A stretch of DNA of 64,000 bases from Planctomycetota bacterium (lineage in GTDB: Bacteria; Planctomycetota; UBA1135; GCA-002686595), in NCBI GenBank assembly GCA_020638855.1, contig JACKHT010000004.1, positions 190,077 through 254,076 of the forward strand, in the 5' to 3' direction. The notes under the pieces are model-generated. The model saw only the letters and a list, made by a program, of their open reading frames with translations, was not told where the DNA came from and ran no database searches. The stretch's first letter is position 1. The number at the start of each line of letters is the position of its first letter. Below, one piece after another: positions 49,365 to 58,371 of this stretch. Position numbers and translations under genes: made by a program.

Positions 49365-50402
49365 ATGGGCAAGAACCTCCCCGCCAAGCCTGAGGGCTAC
49401 CCCGAGCTCCTCGAGGAGCTAAAGGGCCGCATCGCTGCGGCGCGGGTGAAGGCTGCCCTGGCGGTCAACGCCGAGCTCGTGACCCTGTATTTGAGCATCG
49501 GTCGGGACATTCTCGCCCGGCAGGAGCGGCAAGGGTGGGGTGCGAAGGTCCTCGAACGATTGAGCAAGGACCTCCGGCGAGCGTTCCCCGAGATGAAGGG
49601 GCTCTCCGTACGTAACCTCAAGTACATGCGGACTCTGGCCCGGGAACTGCCCGATGGCTCAATTGGGCAGCAGCTTGCTGCCCAATTGCCCTGGTTCCAC
49701 TCCTGCACCCTGGTTCAGAAGGTCAAAGACCCCGGCGAGCGCGATTGGTATGCCCAAGCCTGCATCGAGCACGGCTGGAGCCGCAACGTCCTCGAGATGC
49801 AGATCGAGACCGGGCTGTACGGTCGCCAAGGGGGGGCTACGACGAACTTCGAGCGCACGCTCCCCTCACCACAGTCCGACCTCGCCCGCGAGACCCTCAA
49901 GGACCCCTACAACTTCGAGTTCCTGACCATCGCCGAGGACGCGCACGAGCGCGCCATCGAGCGCGGACTCGTCGACCACATCCGCGACTTCCTGCTCGAG
50001 CTCGGCCAAGGGTTCGCGTTCATGGGCACCCAGGTGCCCCTCACGGTGGGGGAAGAGGACTACTACCTCGACCTGCTATTCTACCACGTGAAGCTGCGCT
50101 GCTACGTGGTCATCGAGCTCAAGGCCGGAGGCTTCAAGCCGGAGTATGCGGGCAAGCTCAACTTCTACCTCTCCGCCGTCGACGACCTGCTGCGCCACCC
50201 CGACGACCAGCCGAGCATCGGACTGATCCTGTGCCGCGGAAAGAACCGGGTCGCCGTCGAGTACTCGTTGCGCGACATGGCCAAGCCGCTTGGAGTCTCG
50301 GAGTATCAGCTCACCGAGTCTCTTCCGGACAAGCTCAAAGGGTCACTCCCGTCGGTGGAAGAGCTCGAGGCCGAGCTTGGGGAACTCCCCGGCGACGAGT
50401 GA
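49365..50402 (+). CDS. DUF1016 (YhcG-type) PDDEXK nuclease
   Basis: A 345-aa protein. The N-terminal DUF1016 helical domain (residues about 8-165) contains LVTLYLSIGRDILARQERQG, WGAKVLERLSKDLRRAFPEM and GLSVRNLKYMRTLARELPD. The C-terminal domain (about 180-335) is a PD-(D/E)xK nuclease: LGQGFAFMGTQVPLTVGEED, YYLDLLFYHVKLRCYVVIEL, with D of YLDLLF and the E-x-K of VIELK as catalytic residues, then KLNFYLSAVDDLLRHPDD. YhcG-type proteins often sit beside restriction or defence genes; role unproven. It has no close same-strand partner. A 7-bp hairpin (50401-50421) begins at its stop. Confidence 0.92.
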   Translation: MGKNLPAKPEGYPELLEELKGRIAAARVKAALAVNAELVTLYLSIGRDILARQERQGWGAKVLERLSKDLRRAFPEMKGLSVRNLKYMRTLARELPDGSIGQQLAAQLPWFHSCTLVQKVKDPGERDWYAQACIEHGWSRNVLEMQIETGLYGRQGGATTNFERTLPSPQSDLARETLKDPYNFEFLTIAEDAHERAIERGLVDHIRDFLLELGQGFAFMGTQVPLTVGEEDYYLDLLFYHVKLRCYVVIELKAGGFKPEYAGKLNFYLSAVDDLLRHPDDQPSIGLILCRGKNRVAVEYSLRDMAKPLGVSEYQLTESLPDKLKGSLPSVEELEAELGELPGDE

Positions 50403-50421
50403 TCGCACGAGACCTGCGATC
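50401..50421 (+). terminator. Short hairpin at the 3' end of the DUF1016 gene
   Basis: GATCGCA (50401-50407) and TGCGATC (50415-50421) pair over 7 bp with a 7-base loop. It overlaps the DUF1016 stop codon and lies 32 bases before the end of the converging patatin gene. No U tract follows, so it is a weak terminator candidate. Confidence 0.35.
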
Positions 50422-50452
50422 TTCGGTCATGCTCTTAGCCACCGACGACGGC

Positions 50453-51745
50453 TCATCTCGGTGCTTCACCACCGGCACCGCCGAGTAGTTCGTTCGGCGG
50501 TTTGCGCTCCCAGGCGTTGCCCGTGAGGCCCATCTGGTAGCCAAGCTCGAAAACACGGCCCATCTCGGCGCGGTTGAACTCTCCCTCAGACGATGGCTGA
50601 AAGGTCTCTGGAATAGCCGCGATACGGAACTCGACGCCACGCCTCCTGGCGACGGAGAACGCCCAGTAGATCTCTTGCGCTGCCATGGAGTTTGTCATGG
50701 TCGTAAGTGCTCGTTGCGCGATGGCTGTCGTTCGAGGTGCGACACTCTGCCAGCGCCGATGAAGCTGCCCATTTCTTACGACATACAAGACGGCGCGCAC
50801 TTGGTCTCGAGAGAGGCCAGCTTCTTGTGCTGCGCTGACACCATCCAGAACGGCGAACGGGGCGATTAGCTGTTGCCGGACAGCGCCGTCGACATGCATC
50901 TCGTCGTATGCCTTCCGTTCAGCCTCCACCTTGATGTAGATCGGCGGAAAGATGACTGGAATCGCCGCTGAAGCCATCAACACGTCTCGAAAAAGCTGCA
51001 GCGCGTCGGATCGGTCGCTTGCGGCGATCGCGCCGAGGTCCCAGATGACGAGCCTCTGCGCATCGAGGTTCGTGGTCCCTACGTAGAGGCGCCTTCCGGA
51101 GCGATGGGCATCGGCAACCTGAGCAAGCAGCTCTGCATCAATGTACCGGTTCAGGAGCTTCGCGAGGGGAGTGGTATCACCGATCGAATCGCTCGTGAAC
51201 CAGTTCCAGAAGGAGCGCTCTTCGACGATGTCTGTTTGAGAGACGGATGTGTAGACCTCGCGAAGTGAATGGTCGCGGGAAGGACCGACGAAAGCAAAGG
51301 GAGCAATGATGGCTCCAGTGCTCACGCCGGTGACTAGCTTGAACGGAGGACGTGAACCGTTCTTGCTCCAACCACAAAGTAAACCGGCTCCGAAAGCTCC
51401 ATGGGATCCGCCAGCGGAAAGCGCCAAGGCGTGGTAGGTGCGCGAGCCATCCGCCACTCGCGGAAAATCTCCGGGGAGCTCTTCAGAGAATGATCGAACC
51501 AGGCTCGCTTGAAATACCTCGCTGAATTCGTCTCCCCATGCCCGGATGTCTGTGTATCCGGCGACCGCTGCGCTTTCGACCAAGTGCTCCGGCACTGCGT
51601 TCCTCTGCAACCCCGCGCAACCGCTGAGCGCCAGTAGCATGAGAAGACAAATCGTCTGGCCTCGCCGTTGAAACCGAAGCCACGAACAACGCCGCTGTGG
51701 CTCCGCCCTAGGCAGGCGCGACACCATCTCTAGGGCCGCGTTCAT
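50453..51745 (-). CDS. Patatin-like phospholipase lipoprotein
   Basis: A 430-aa protein. Lipoprotein signal: ICLLMLLALSGC at about residues 32-43, after an Arg-rich start. The patatin domain has the oxyanion-hole stretch ALSAGGSHGAFGAGLL, the nucleophile in VTGVSTGAIIAP (G-x-S-x-G), and the catalytic Asp in EMHVDGAVRQQ. Patatins cut acyl esters of phospholipids. A lipid-anchored one would act on the periplasmic or outer-membrane side. The start overlaps the LOG gene's stop (ATGA at 51742-51745). It is the last gene of the ten-gene operon. It could also be related to defence-type patatins, but lipid anchoring argues for an envelope role. Confidence 0.88.
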   Translation of the reverse strand: MNAALEMVSRLPRAEPQRRCSWLRFQRRGQTICLLMLLALSGCAGLQRNAVPEHLVESAAVAGYTDIRAWGDEFSEVFQASLVRSFSEELPGDFPRVADGSRTYHALALSAGGSHGAFGAGLLCGWSKNGSRPPFKLVTGVSTGAIIAPFAFVGPSRDHSLREVYTSVSQTDIVEERSFWNWFTSDSIGDTTPLAKLLNRYIDAELLAQVADAHRSGRRLYVGTTNLDAQRLVIWDLGAIAASDRSDALQLFRDVLMASAAIPVIFPPIYIKVEAERKAYDEMHVDGAVRQQLIAPFAVLDGVSAAQEAGLSRDQVRAVLYVVRNGQLHRRWQSVAPRTTAIAQRALTTMTNSMAAQEIYWAFSVARRRGVEFRIAAIPETFQPSSEGEFNRAEMGRVFELGYQMGLTGNAWERKPPNELLGGAGGEAPR

Positions 51746-52617
51746 GGGTGGAACCCGGAGCCTGCTGGGTGTTGTTCGTCCCCTAGGTCATTTGGCACCA
51801 CGCCACCGTAGAAGCCCACGAGTGCATCGACCGCACCTTGGGCATCTTCTACGATCCGAAACAGCCGAGTCTCTTCTTGGCTGATCAGTCCCTGCTCCAC
51901 CAGGAACCCGAAGTCGATGGTCCGGTGCCAGAAGTCCGCGCCGACGAGCACCACGGGAATGGGGGAAAGCTTGTTGGTCTGGATGAGAGTGAGTGCCTCG
52001 AACAGTTCGTCGAGCGTGCCGTAGCCACCGGGAAAGACGACCAGTCCCCGCGCTCGCAGGAGCAGGTGCATCTTGCGGATCGCAAAGTAGTGGAACCGAA
52101 AGGACAGATCTTCGGTGATGAAGGGGTTCGGGGCTTGCTCGTGGGGGAGGGTGATGTTGAAGCCGATAGACCTCCCACCCGCTTCGTCGGCCCCCCGGTT
52201 GGCAGCCTCCATGATGCCTGGGCCGCCGCCGGTGACTATGACGAAGTCTCGGCGGGCTTCGGTCTGAAAACGGCGCGTGACAATCCCGGCAAACCGCCTC
52301 GCTTCCTCGTAGTAGCGAGACAGGTCGACGCGCGCGCGCGCGCGGGCCAGGCTCTCGCCGTCATCTTGCCCGACGAGCTCATCCAGCTGCTGTCGAGCAA
52401 TCTCGGGCGATGGGATGCGGGCGCTTCCGAAGACGACGACGGTGGAGTTGATTCCGTTCTGGCGCAGATGCCACTCGGGCTTGAGAAGTTCAAGCTGGAG
52501 CCGCACAGGCCGAAGGTCGGGATGCCGCAGGAACTCGATGTCCTCGAATGCTAGAAGTGGCGAGGGGCCTCCAGAAGCTGGTGTGTTCGCGCGGTTTGTT
52601 TGAGGCGTGTCCGTCAC
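51742..52617 (-). CDS. LOG-family protein (TIGR00730/YvdD-type Rossmann fold)
   Basis: A 291-aa protein. The nucleotide-binding core contains VIVTGGGPGIMEAANRGADE, LPHEQAPNPFITEDLSFRFH, and the LOG signature VVFPGGYGTLDELFEALT (P-G-G-x-G-T-x-x-E). LOG enzymes remove ribose-5-phosphate from cytokinin-type nucleotides or hydrolyse nucleoside 5'-monophosphates. At 291 aa it is the longer type with an N-terminal extension of about 85 residues. The start overlaps the upstream gene's stop (ATGA at 52614-52617), and its own stop overlaps the patatin start. A LOG protein inside an efflux operon is unusual. Confidence 0.88.
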   Translation of the reverse strand: MTDTPQTNRANTPASGGPSPLLAFEDIEFLRHPDLRPVRLQLELLKPEWHLRQNGINSTVVVFGSARIPSPEIARQQLDELVGQDDGESLARARARVDLSRYYEEARRFAGIVTRRFQTEARRDFVIVTGGGPGIMEAANRGADEAGGRSIGFNITLPHEQAPNPFITEDLSFRFHYFAIRKMHLLLRARGLVVFPGGYGTLDELFEALTLIQTNKLSPIPVVLVGADFWHRTIDFGFLVEQGLISQEETRLFRIVEDAQGAVDALVGFYGGVVPNDLGDEQHPAGSGFHP

Positions 52618-53276
52618 GGTGTGTCCCCTGACTTGTTTGGACCATGGCCGCGGCGTTCATGGTGTTGGGAAGGAGCTTCCGCGCGCCGCGCCTTCTCGGC
52701 TAGGACAAGGAGACCAAAGACAGGGTCTTTCACCTGAACGTGCCGCAGGATATTCCAGTTCTCACGCACATGCTTGCGGAGAAACTCGAGCACGTGGCCG
52801 AGAGATATCTGGAGATAGTGCCCGCGATTCTGGACGACAGACCCAAACACGGCCTGGCGAACGTGCAGTCCACTCGGCATCTGCGTTTCGCCTTTCCTCA
52901 GTAACTCCTGTACGTGGACCTGTAGGTCGCCTTCTGGACAACATCCGAACCTGCTCAGCACAGCCCGCACAATGGCCGGATCCGTGGCACCGCGGTTGAG
53001 TACAGCCTTTCCCTCCTTGACCTCCGCCAGCAACATCCCCAGGTTCTCCTGGTCCGCAGCAAGCACTGGGTCCGTTCGAAAGCCCTCTGCGTGCCGCAGG
53101 CGCTTTTGAGCGGGAACGATGCCGCCTGCTTGTGGCAGGCGAAGCGCAAGGAGATCGATGTCAGTTGCCGTCTCGTACCCAGACCTCGGGAGGGCCTTCA
53201 CTACCGGGTATTCAGCGACAGTGAAGTACCCGTTCACGAAGAGGTAGGATTGAACGAGTGCGACAGCGTGATCCAT
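52614..53276 (-). CDS. PD-(D/E)xK-like protein of unknown function in the export operon
   Basis: A 220-aa protein. ATG 53276 was chosen because it begins a coherent domain (MDHAVALVQSYLFVNGYFTV); the frame is open to 53609 but that part is Arg/His-rich shadow. A restriction-like fold is suggested by an acidic site TATDIDLLAL and, later, LLAEVKEGKAVLN (D...E-x-K), with AEYPVVKA beside it. The C-terminal part (VRQAVFGSVVQNRGHYLQIS) is helical with basic residues. It could be a nuclease or a nucleotide-binding relic. No named family was recognised. Overlap with the LOG start is 4 bases. Confidence 0.55.
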   Translation of the reverse strand: MDHAVALVQSYLFVNGYFTVAEYPVVKALPRSGYETATDIDLLALRLPQAGGIVPAQKRLRHAEGFRTDPVLAADQENLGMLLAEVKEGKAVLNRGATDPAIVRAVLSRFGCCPEGDLQVHVQELLRKGETQMPSGLHVRQAVFGSVVQNRGHYLQISLGHVLEFLRKHVRENWNILRHVQVKDPVFGLLVLAEKARRAEAPSQHHERRGHGPNKSGDTP

Positions 53277-53287
53277 GTTCCGCTTCC

Positions 53288-53752
53288 CTACAATGTGCTC
53301 CGATCGCTCGCGCGCCCTGTCTTCACGGACAGAACGGCCACTCCAAACCAGGCCACTGACACCAGCATGGCGGCTCCTCCGATGAGTACGAACAGTGGTG
53401 GGGACCCAAGATAGACCTCCGCAAGAATGCCGACGGGCATGAGCATCCCGATGAGCGCAAGCCATGAGATGGCCCTTGAAGTTCTCCGGCCGATCGGCAG
53501 CTGGACTAGTAGGTAGCCAAGAACGACGTTCAGGAACGCGAAGAGGTTGCCGTGTACGTGCGCGAGTCGCGTTTCGAAGTGCTTGCCTGTTGAGTACTGT
53601 GCGATCCACGCCTCTCGGTCAACGTGGAAGTCGCGCAGATAGATCAACACGAATCCGTAAGCCATGAAGCTGGCAAGCGCGAGGAAGCCCACGCCGATGT
53701 TCCAGCGCCCGTACCGCCACGCGTTGCCCGGTACTCCAGTTGGGTTGCTCAT
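53288..53752 (-). CDS. Small four-helix membrane protein of unknown function
   Basis: A 154-aa integral membrane protein with four predicted helices: IGVGFLALASFMAYGFVLIY, HGNLFAFLNVVLGYLLVQL, AISWLALIGMLMPVGILAEV and LFVLIGGAAMLVSVAWFGVA. A histidine pair in RLAHVHGNLF, at the start of helix 2, could bind metal or heme, but this is only a pattern. No family was recognised. Its ATG overlaps the ATPase stop (ATGA at 53749-53752), so it may be an accessory subunit of the transporter. A gap of 11 bases separates it from the next gene. Confidence 0.6.
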   Translation of the reverse strand: MSNPTGVPGNAWRYGRWNIGVGFLALASFMAYGFVLIYLRDFHVDREAWIAQYSTGKHFETRLAHVHGNLFAFLNVVLGYLLVQLPIGRRTSRAISWLALIGMLMPVGILAEVYLGSPPLFVLIGGAAMLVSVAWFGVAVLSVKTGRASDRSTL

Positions 53753-54468
53753 AGTGTCGCTCCGTGAACTTTGGCACCTTCTGTGTCTAAGACGCCGTCC
53801 TCGATCTCGAAGGTTCGATCGACCAGATCCAGGGCGCGGTGGTCGTGAGTAACGATGAGTACGGCAGCTCCACGTTCGATAGCCGCTGTCCTCAGAAGTT
53901 CCATGACACGCCTACCAAGCTCCTTGTCGAGCGAAGCGGTTGGCTCATCGGCCAGAAGAAGCGAAGGTTCATGTACCAGCGCGCGCGCGATGGCGACGCG
54001 TTGCTGCTGCCCTCCGGAGAGCTGCATGGGCAAGTGACTGGCACGGTCAGCCACTCCGAGCGACTCGAGAATCTCACGCGTGCGGTGAACCGCCTCGCGC
54101 CGCGGCACATCATCGAGTTCCAGAACGAGCCGCACATTCTCCTCGGCGGTAAGGAACGGGATGAGGTTTGAGCGCTGAAATACGAACCCGAGGTTGCGGC
54201 GTCGAATGAGATTCGCGTCGCCAACGGCGGCGCCGTCTCGGATCACATCCACTCCACCTACTTGCAGCCACCCCGTGTCCGGGGGATTGATGAGGCCGAG
54301 AATCGTAAGGAGCGTCGACTTTCCAGACCCAGAAGGTCCGAGGAGAGCGACGACCTCCCCCGGGGCAATCTGGAAGGTCGCCTCCTTGAGTGCGAGTACG
54401 TAGGTGTTGCCCTCTCCGTAGTGCTTCGAGAGTGAGCGCGCCTGAACTGCGGGGATGGGATCGCTCAT
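53749..54468 (-). CDS. MacB/DevA-type ABC transporter ATP-binding protein
   Basis: A 239-aa ATPase. Walker A LLGPSGSGKSTLLTI is near residue 43; the Q-loop region is FVFQRSNLIPFLTAEENV; the signature is LSGGQQQRVAIARAL; Walker B is SLLLADEPTASLD; the H-loop is VLIVTHDHRAL. The sequence is of the LolD/MacB class, which drives substrates from the inner membrane into a periplasmic tunnel. It pairs with the permease (4-base overlap, ATGA at 54465-54468), and with the HlyD-like and TolC-like proteins it should form a DevBCA/MacAB-type export complex. Confidence 0.93.
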   Translation of the reverse strand: MSDPIPAVQARSLSKHYGEGNTYVLALKEATFQIAPGEVVALLGPSGSGKSTLLTILGLINPPDTGWLQVGGVDVIRDGAAVGDANLIRRRNLGFVFQRSNLIPFLTAEENVRLVLELDDVPRREAVHRTREILESLGVADRASHLPMQLSGGQQQRVAIARALVHEPSLLLADEPTASLDKELGRRVMELLRTAAIERGAAVLIVTHDHRALDLVDRTFEIEDGVLDTEGAKVHGATL

Positions 54469-55679
54469 GCCGCCAATACCTCGTTGGGATCTGCCGCAAG
54501 CGCCTTCTTCATCCCGATCGCACTGGAGGCAACGGAGATGGCGGTCACGATGACCAGAAGGGCCAAGCGGTGCTCGTTCTCGATGACGACGCGGCGCGGG
54601 AAGATATCGAACGCGAAGTTGCCGAGGATCACTGCTAGCACGTACGCGATGCCGCCGAGGAGCAGGGCCTCCTCGAGAATCATCCCGAGGATGACAGACA
54701 TGCGAGCCCCCAGGAGCTTCAGGAGGGCAATCGAGTGGATCTTGTCGACGGTCATCGTGTAGATGATGAGGCCCATGAGGATGGCCGAGATGACGACGAG
54801 GAGGCCGCGGAACAAGCCGATCTGGAGTCGTGTCTTCTCCACGACTCCGCCCAGGATCAGGGCGTGTTGTTCAGCTTGGGAGTAGACCGTGACGTCTTGC
54901 CAGCCTTGCAGTCTTGCTTGAACCGTATCCAGCGACACGCCCGGATCGACGTTCAACATCACTGCGGATACGGGCGAAGGACCAAGCGCTGGAATGAGCT
55001 GCGCATTCTTTCCTGAGAATCGGACGAGCTCTGGATCACGGCCGAGGGCACTTTGCCGAACCCGTGCGGAGCGGGCTTCCCGGTCTAGCCGAATGGCTTC
55101 GTTGGAGACGTCGTTCTGAATCCTCTGCGCATCGGACAATGTGAAGAACGCGGCGGGATCGCCGCCAGAAGCCAACAAGCCGTCGGTGATGCCCACGACG
55201 GTGTAGACATCTCGCCCGAGAGGGATGCGCTGACCGAGTGCAAGGCCGAGGGAACTGTCCACCAGGCACTCGTAATGGGGCTGGGCGAGCGGTCGTCCCT
55301 TGATGATCGGGAGACCTCCTCCGAGGTCATCCGGCCAAGAGAGCCCAACCGCTGTGAATCGCAGGGGCCTACCGTTCGGTAGCTGGCGCTGGATGGTGTG
55401 CGAAACGTAGCTGCGAGCCCTGGCGACACCCGGCACTGCACGGGCGCGCTCCTCCAGGTCGCTTGAGACTCGGGTGAGCTCCGCAAATGGACCGCGCGTG
55501 TCTCGCTGAACAATCCAGAGGTCCGCACCGAGGCTGTCGGGGAGCGCTGTCGCATCCTTGATGATCCCATTGTAGATCCCCGTCATCGCCAAGACGACGG
55601 TGAGGAGCAGCCCGAGTCCGACGGCCGTCAGCAGGAACCGACTGGAGTCGTGTCGAATGTCTCGCAGTGAGAGGTTCAT
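54465..55679 (-). CDS. FtsX/DevC-type ABC transporter permease
   Basis: A 404-aa permease. One transmembrane helix is near the N-terminus (FLLTAVGLGLLLTVVLAM, residues 15-32). A periplasmic MacB-PCD-like domain follows to about residue 270 (DLWIVQRDTRGPFAELTRV, AVGLSWPDDLGGGLPIIKGR, VVGITDGLLASGGDP). Three helices close it (about 275-390: LFRGLLVVISAILMGLIIYT, ILEEALLLGGIAYVLAVILG, ALLVIVTAISVASSAIGM). The fold and lack of a fused ATPase domain fit DevC. Overlaps are 4 bases at both ends (with the ATPase and the HlyD-like gene). Confidence 0.9.
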   Translation of the reverse strand: MNLSLRDIRHDSSRFLLTAVGLGLLLTVVLAMTGIYNGIIKDATALPDSLGADLWIVQRDTRGPFAELTRVSSDLEERARAVPGVARARSYVSHTIQRQLPNGRPLRFTAVGLSWPDDLGGGLPIIKGRPLAQPHYECLVDSSLGLALGQRIPLGRDVYTVVGITDGLLASGGDPAAFFTLSDAQRIQNDVSNEAIRLDREARSARVRQSALGRDPELVRFSGKNAQLIPALGPSPVSAVMLNVDPGVSLDTVQARLQGWQDVTVYSQAEQHALILGGVVEKTRLQIGLFRGLLVVISAILMGLIIYTMTVDKIHSIALLKLLGARMSVILGMILEEALLLGGIAYVLAVILGNFAFDIFPRRVVIENEHRLALLVIVTAISVASSAIGMKKALAADPNEVLAA

Positions 55680-56863
55680 CTAGGTGACTCCTCGTCGGCG
55701 TAGGCCTTCAGCCGAATCCTCTGACCATCCTTGAGCAGCTTGTTCTTCGCTATAGACGGATCGAGCACCACATCGTCGAGTGAGAGGCCTCCGGTAACTT
55801 CGATCAGCTCACGACCTCGCTTGCCGAAATCGAGCGCCCGGAACTCGGCTCGCCCTCCATCGGCGACGAAAGCACCTTCCTGACCATCGCGCTGAATCAC
55901 TACGCGCGTCGGTACGCGAACCACGTCAGTGCGTCGAGCCAGCTCTATCCGAAGGTCCACGCGTTGACCGAAGACGAGCTTCTCCGGCACTTCGTCGAAC
56001 GACACGTCTACGAGGAGCTCGCGGGTCTCACGGTCAACCTCGTGACTAATGCGAGCCACCTTGCCTCGTAGCGTTTGCTCGACGTCGGACCGCAGCGCGA
56101 TGAACGCCGGAAGCCCAACCTTCAGCGCATCGAGATAGGTCTCGTCCACCCAAACGCTCGCCCAAACCGTGTCAGTAGCGGCGAGCCTGAGTACTGCCGC
56201 CCCCGGAACAGCCACGTCTCCGACCTCACGTTCTCTGCGCAGGATGATTCCGTCGAAGGGGCTCCGAACTACAGTTCGGGCTAACGCCGTCTTCGCGCGG
56301 TCGAGTCGGCGACTTGCGGTCGAAACCGCTTCTTGTCCTTCGAACTGTGCGGCCTCTGAGCGCGCGAGCTCAGCCGTCGCAACTTTCTGGCGCTCTTCGG
56401 CCACTTCGAGAGCCTCCTCCGAGGCGGCACCACTTTCGACTAGCGGGCGGATTCTGTTGAGGCCGTCGTCTGCACCCTTCAATACGGCGCGGGAGCGCGC
56501 GATGTCCGTGTTGAGTCGTTGCCGAGTCGACTCGGCCAATGAGACCTCTTGCTCAGCCAGTGCCACATCGGCTTCGAAGGTGCTGTTGTCGATGGACGCG
56601 AGCTCCTGACCCTGCTTGACGTGGTCTCCCTGATCCACGTGGATCTGCACAAGCCGGGCCGTTACCTCGAAGCTCACATCGATCGTTCGGCGACTCTCGA
56701 CGGAACCCGTGCCAAGCGCCTCCACGAGGACCACGCCTTTGGTCACTCGATGGGGTGTCACGTCGGTTGGCTTGAGAAACAGGAGGTAACTAGCGACGAG
56801 TACGCCACCGATCAGGAGCAGCCACGTGACGGCGCGACGTAGGTGTGCTTGCCAGTTCTTCAT
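55676..56863 (-). CDS. HlyD/DevB-type periplasmic membrane-fusion protein
   Basis: A 395-aa adaptor. The N-terminal anchor is LLLIGGVLVASYLLFLKPTD. Then comes the fusion-protein series: VTARLVQIHVDQGDHVKQGQ (biotinyl-lipoyl half), an alpha-hairpin (about 95-190, LAEQEVSLAESTRQRLN and EEALEVAEERQKVATAELAR), VVRSPFDGIILRREREVGDV (second lipoyl half), and beta-barrel parts IALRSDVEQTLRGKVARIS and GGLSLDDVVLDPS. It joins the inner-membrane ABC pair to the TolC-like protein. It overlaps the TolC-like stop (ATGA at 56860-56863) and the permease start. Confidence 0.92.
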   Translation of the reverse strand: MKNWQAHLRRAVTWLLLIGGVLVASYLLFLKPTDVTPHRVTKGVVLVEALGTGSVESRRTIDVSFEVTARLVQIHVDQGDHVKQGQELASIDNSTFEADVALAEQEVSLAESTRQRLNTDIARSRAVLKGADDGLNRIRPLVESGAASEEALEVAEERQKVATAELARSEAAQFEGQEAVSTASRRLDRAKTALARTVVRSPFDGIILRREREVGDVAVPGAAVLRLAATDTVWASVWVDETYLDALKVGLPAFIALRSDVEQTLRGKVARISHEVDRETRELLVDVSFDEVPEKLVFGQRVDLRIELARRTDVVRVPTRVVIQRDGQEGAFVADGGRAEFRALDFGKRGRELIEVTGGLSLDDVVLDPSIAKNKLLKDGQRIRLKAYADEESPR

Positions 56864-58371
56864 TTTTGTTCACCTTCCTCGCTTGTGTCGCGTGGCAACT
56901 CGGTTGCACGCTCCTCCGGCCTTACGTTCCATGCCCCTCCCATCGCCCGGTACAGCGCGACGAGATGCTCCACGAGCGCCGCGTTGCTGGTCGCGAGCTG
57001 GTCCTCGAACGCGAGCAGGTTGCGCTGCGCGTCCAGGACGTTCTGAAAGTCGGTCTTCCCGCCTTTGTAGAGGTCCTCAGCAAACCCCACCGCGCGGCGA
57101 TACGCGTCGACAGCCGAACGAAGAGACGTGTTGCGGGTCCGCTCGTGGCTATAACCTGTGAGTGCGCCTTCGACATCCTCAAGCGCTCTGAGCACCGTAT
57201 GTTCGTAGGCGACCAATGCCTGCGTGACGCGCGCGTCTTCAACGTCGATGGCGCTACGCACGCTCCCGCCAGCGAACACGTTCCAAACGAGCGACGGCCC
57301 CACGCCGAAGGTGCGACTGGAGGATTGGAAGAGATCCCCAGGGCTCTGAGCGCTGAACCCGAAGACCCCGCTTAGAGACAGCCGAGGATAGAGGTCGGCT
57401 GTGGCGACGCCCACGCGTGCGGTCTGTGCGGCGAGTAGCCTCTCTGCGCGCCGGATGTCGGGCCGCTTGCGCAGTAGGTCCGCGGGAATGCTGACAAGAG
57501 TGCTTTCCGGGGGGGAAGGGACCGAGCTCTGGGTCCCCAGTTCATCCTCGAGTGCTCCAGGGTGTTCGCCAAGCAGCACGCTGAGACGGTTCGTCGCTAG
57601 CCGAAGCTGCGCACGAAGTTGGGGTAGTGTCGCTTCGGTGCTTGCTACATTCCCATCCGCTTGCGCGAGTTCGAGGCCTGGTGCCGTGCCAGCTTCCCGG
57701 CGCTTGCGCACGATCTCTCGACTTGCGCGTTGTGAGACGACGTTCCTCTCCGCGATCGCGATGCGGTCTTGCAGGGAACGGGACTCGATATAGACAAGCG
57801 CCACTTCTGCCCGAAGAGCGACGAGTACACCCCCGTAGTCTTCGACGGATGCTTGCCAGTTCGCATGCGAGGACTCGACGGACCTTCGCACACGACCGAA
57901 CACGTCAAGCTCCCAGCCAGCGCCGATTGCTGTCGTGTAGGTGTCGACATCGCTCACCGACACGATATCTCCGAGCGTCTTGCCACCAAGACTTGACTCG
58001 GAGCTCTGCCGACTTCGACTGTACGAAGCATCCACGTCGATTCGTGGCAATCTTGCGCCTCGGGCCACGCCAAGCATGGCGCGAGCTTCGTCGATTCGGG
58101 ACACGGCCGCGCGAAGATCGAGGTTGCCCTCGGAGGCGCGGTCGACAAGGCTACTGAGGACTGGATCCTCGAAGAGCTTCCACCATTCTTCGAGCTCTGC
58201 GGCACCGGCGCGGACACCATCGGCGAGGTCCGAACTCCAGCCAGCGGGCACGGGCACCGTGGGGGGGACGTAGTCTGGGCCGACTGCGGCGCAGCCGGTC
58301 ACAAAGAGCGACGCAACCAGTAAGAGCCCGCGTGGTGCCCTTGAAGGTCTTGCTGTTGTCAGCGTCGTCAT
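56860..58371 (-). CDS. TolC/NodT-type outer-membrane efflux lipoprotein
   Basis: A 503-aa channel protein. Lipoprotein signal: GLLLVASLFVTGC. The NodT family pattern follows: AELEEWWKLFEDPVLSSLVD, AVSRIDEARAMLGVARGARL, AIGAGWELDVFGRVRRSVES, LRKRPDIRRAERLLAAQTAR and VGVATADLYPRLSLSGVFGF. Near the end it has LYKGGKTDFQNVLDAQRNLL. It forms the outer-membrane exit duct. It is preceded by GGAGG with 7-base spacing, and by a hairpin (58372-58421) that can cover this Shine-Dalgarno. It overlaps the fusion-protein start. Confidence 0.93.
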   Translation of the reverse strand: MTTLTTARPSRAPRGLLLVASLFVTGCAAVGPDYVPPTVPVPAGWSSDLADGVRAGAAELEEWWKLFEDPVLSSLVDRASEGNLDLRAAVSRIDEARAMLGVARGARLPRIDVDASYSRSRQSSESSLGGKTLGDIVSVSDVDTYTTAIGAGWELDVFGRVRRSVESSHANWQASVEDYGGVLVALRAEVALVYIESRSLQDRIAIAERNVVSQRASREIVRKRREAGTAPGLELAQADGNVASTEATLPQLRAQLRLATNRLSVLLGEHPGALEDELGTQSSVPSPPESTLVSIPADLLRKRPDIRRAERLLAAQTARVGVATADLYPRLSLSGVFGFSAQSPGDLFQSSSRTFGVGPSLVWNVFAGGSVRSAIDVEDARVTQALVAYEHTVLRALEDVEGALTGYSHERTRNTSLRSAVDAYRRAVGFAEDLYKGGKTDFQNVLDAQRNLLAFEDQLATSNAALVEHLVALYRAMGGAWNVRPEERATELPRDTSEEGEQK

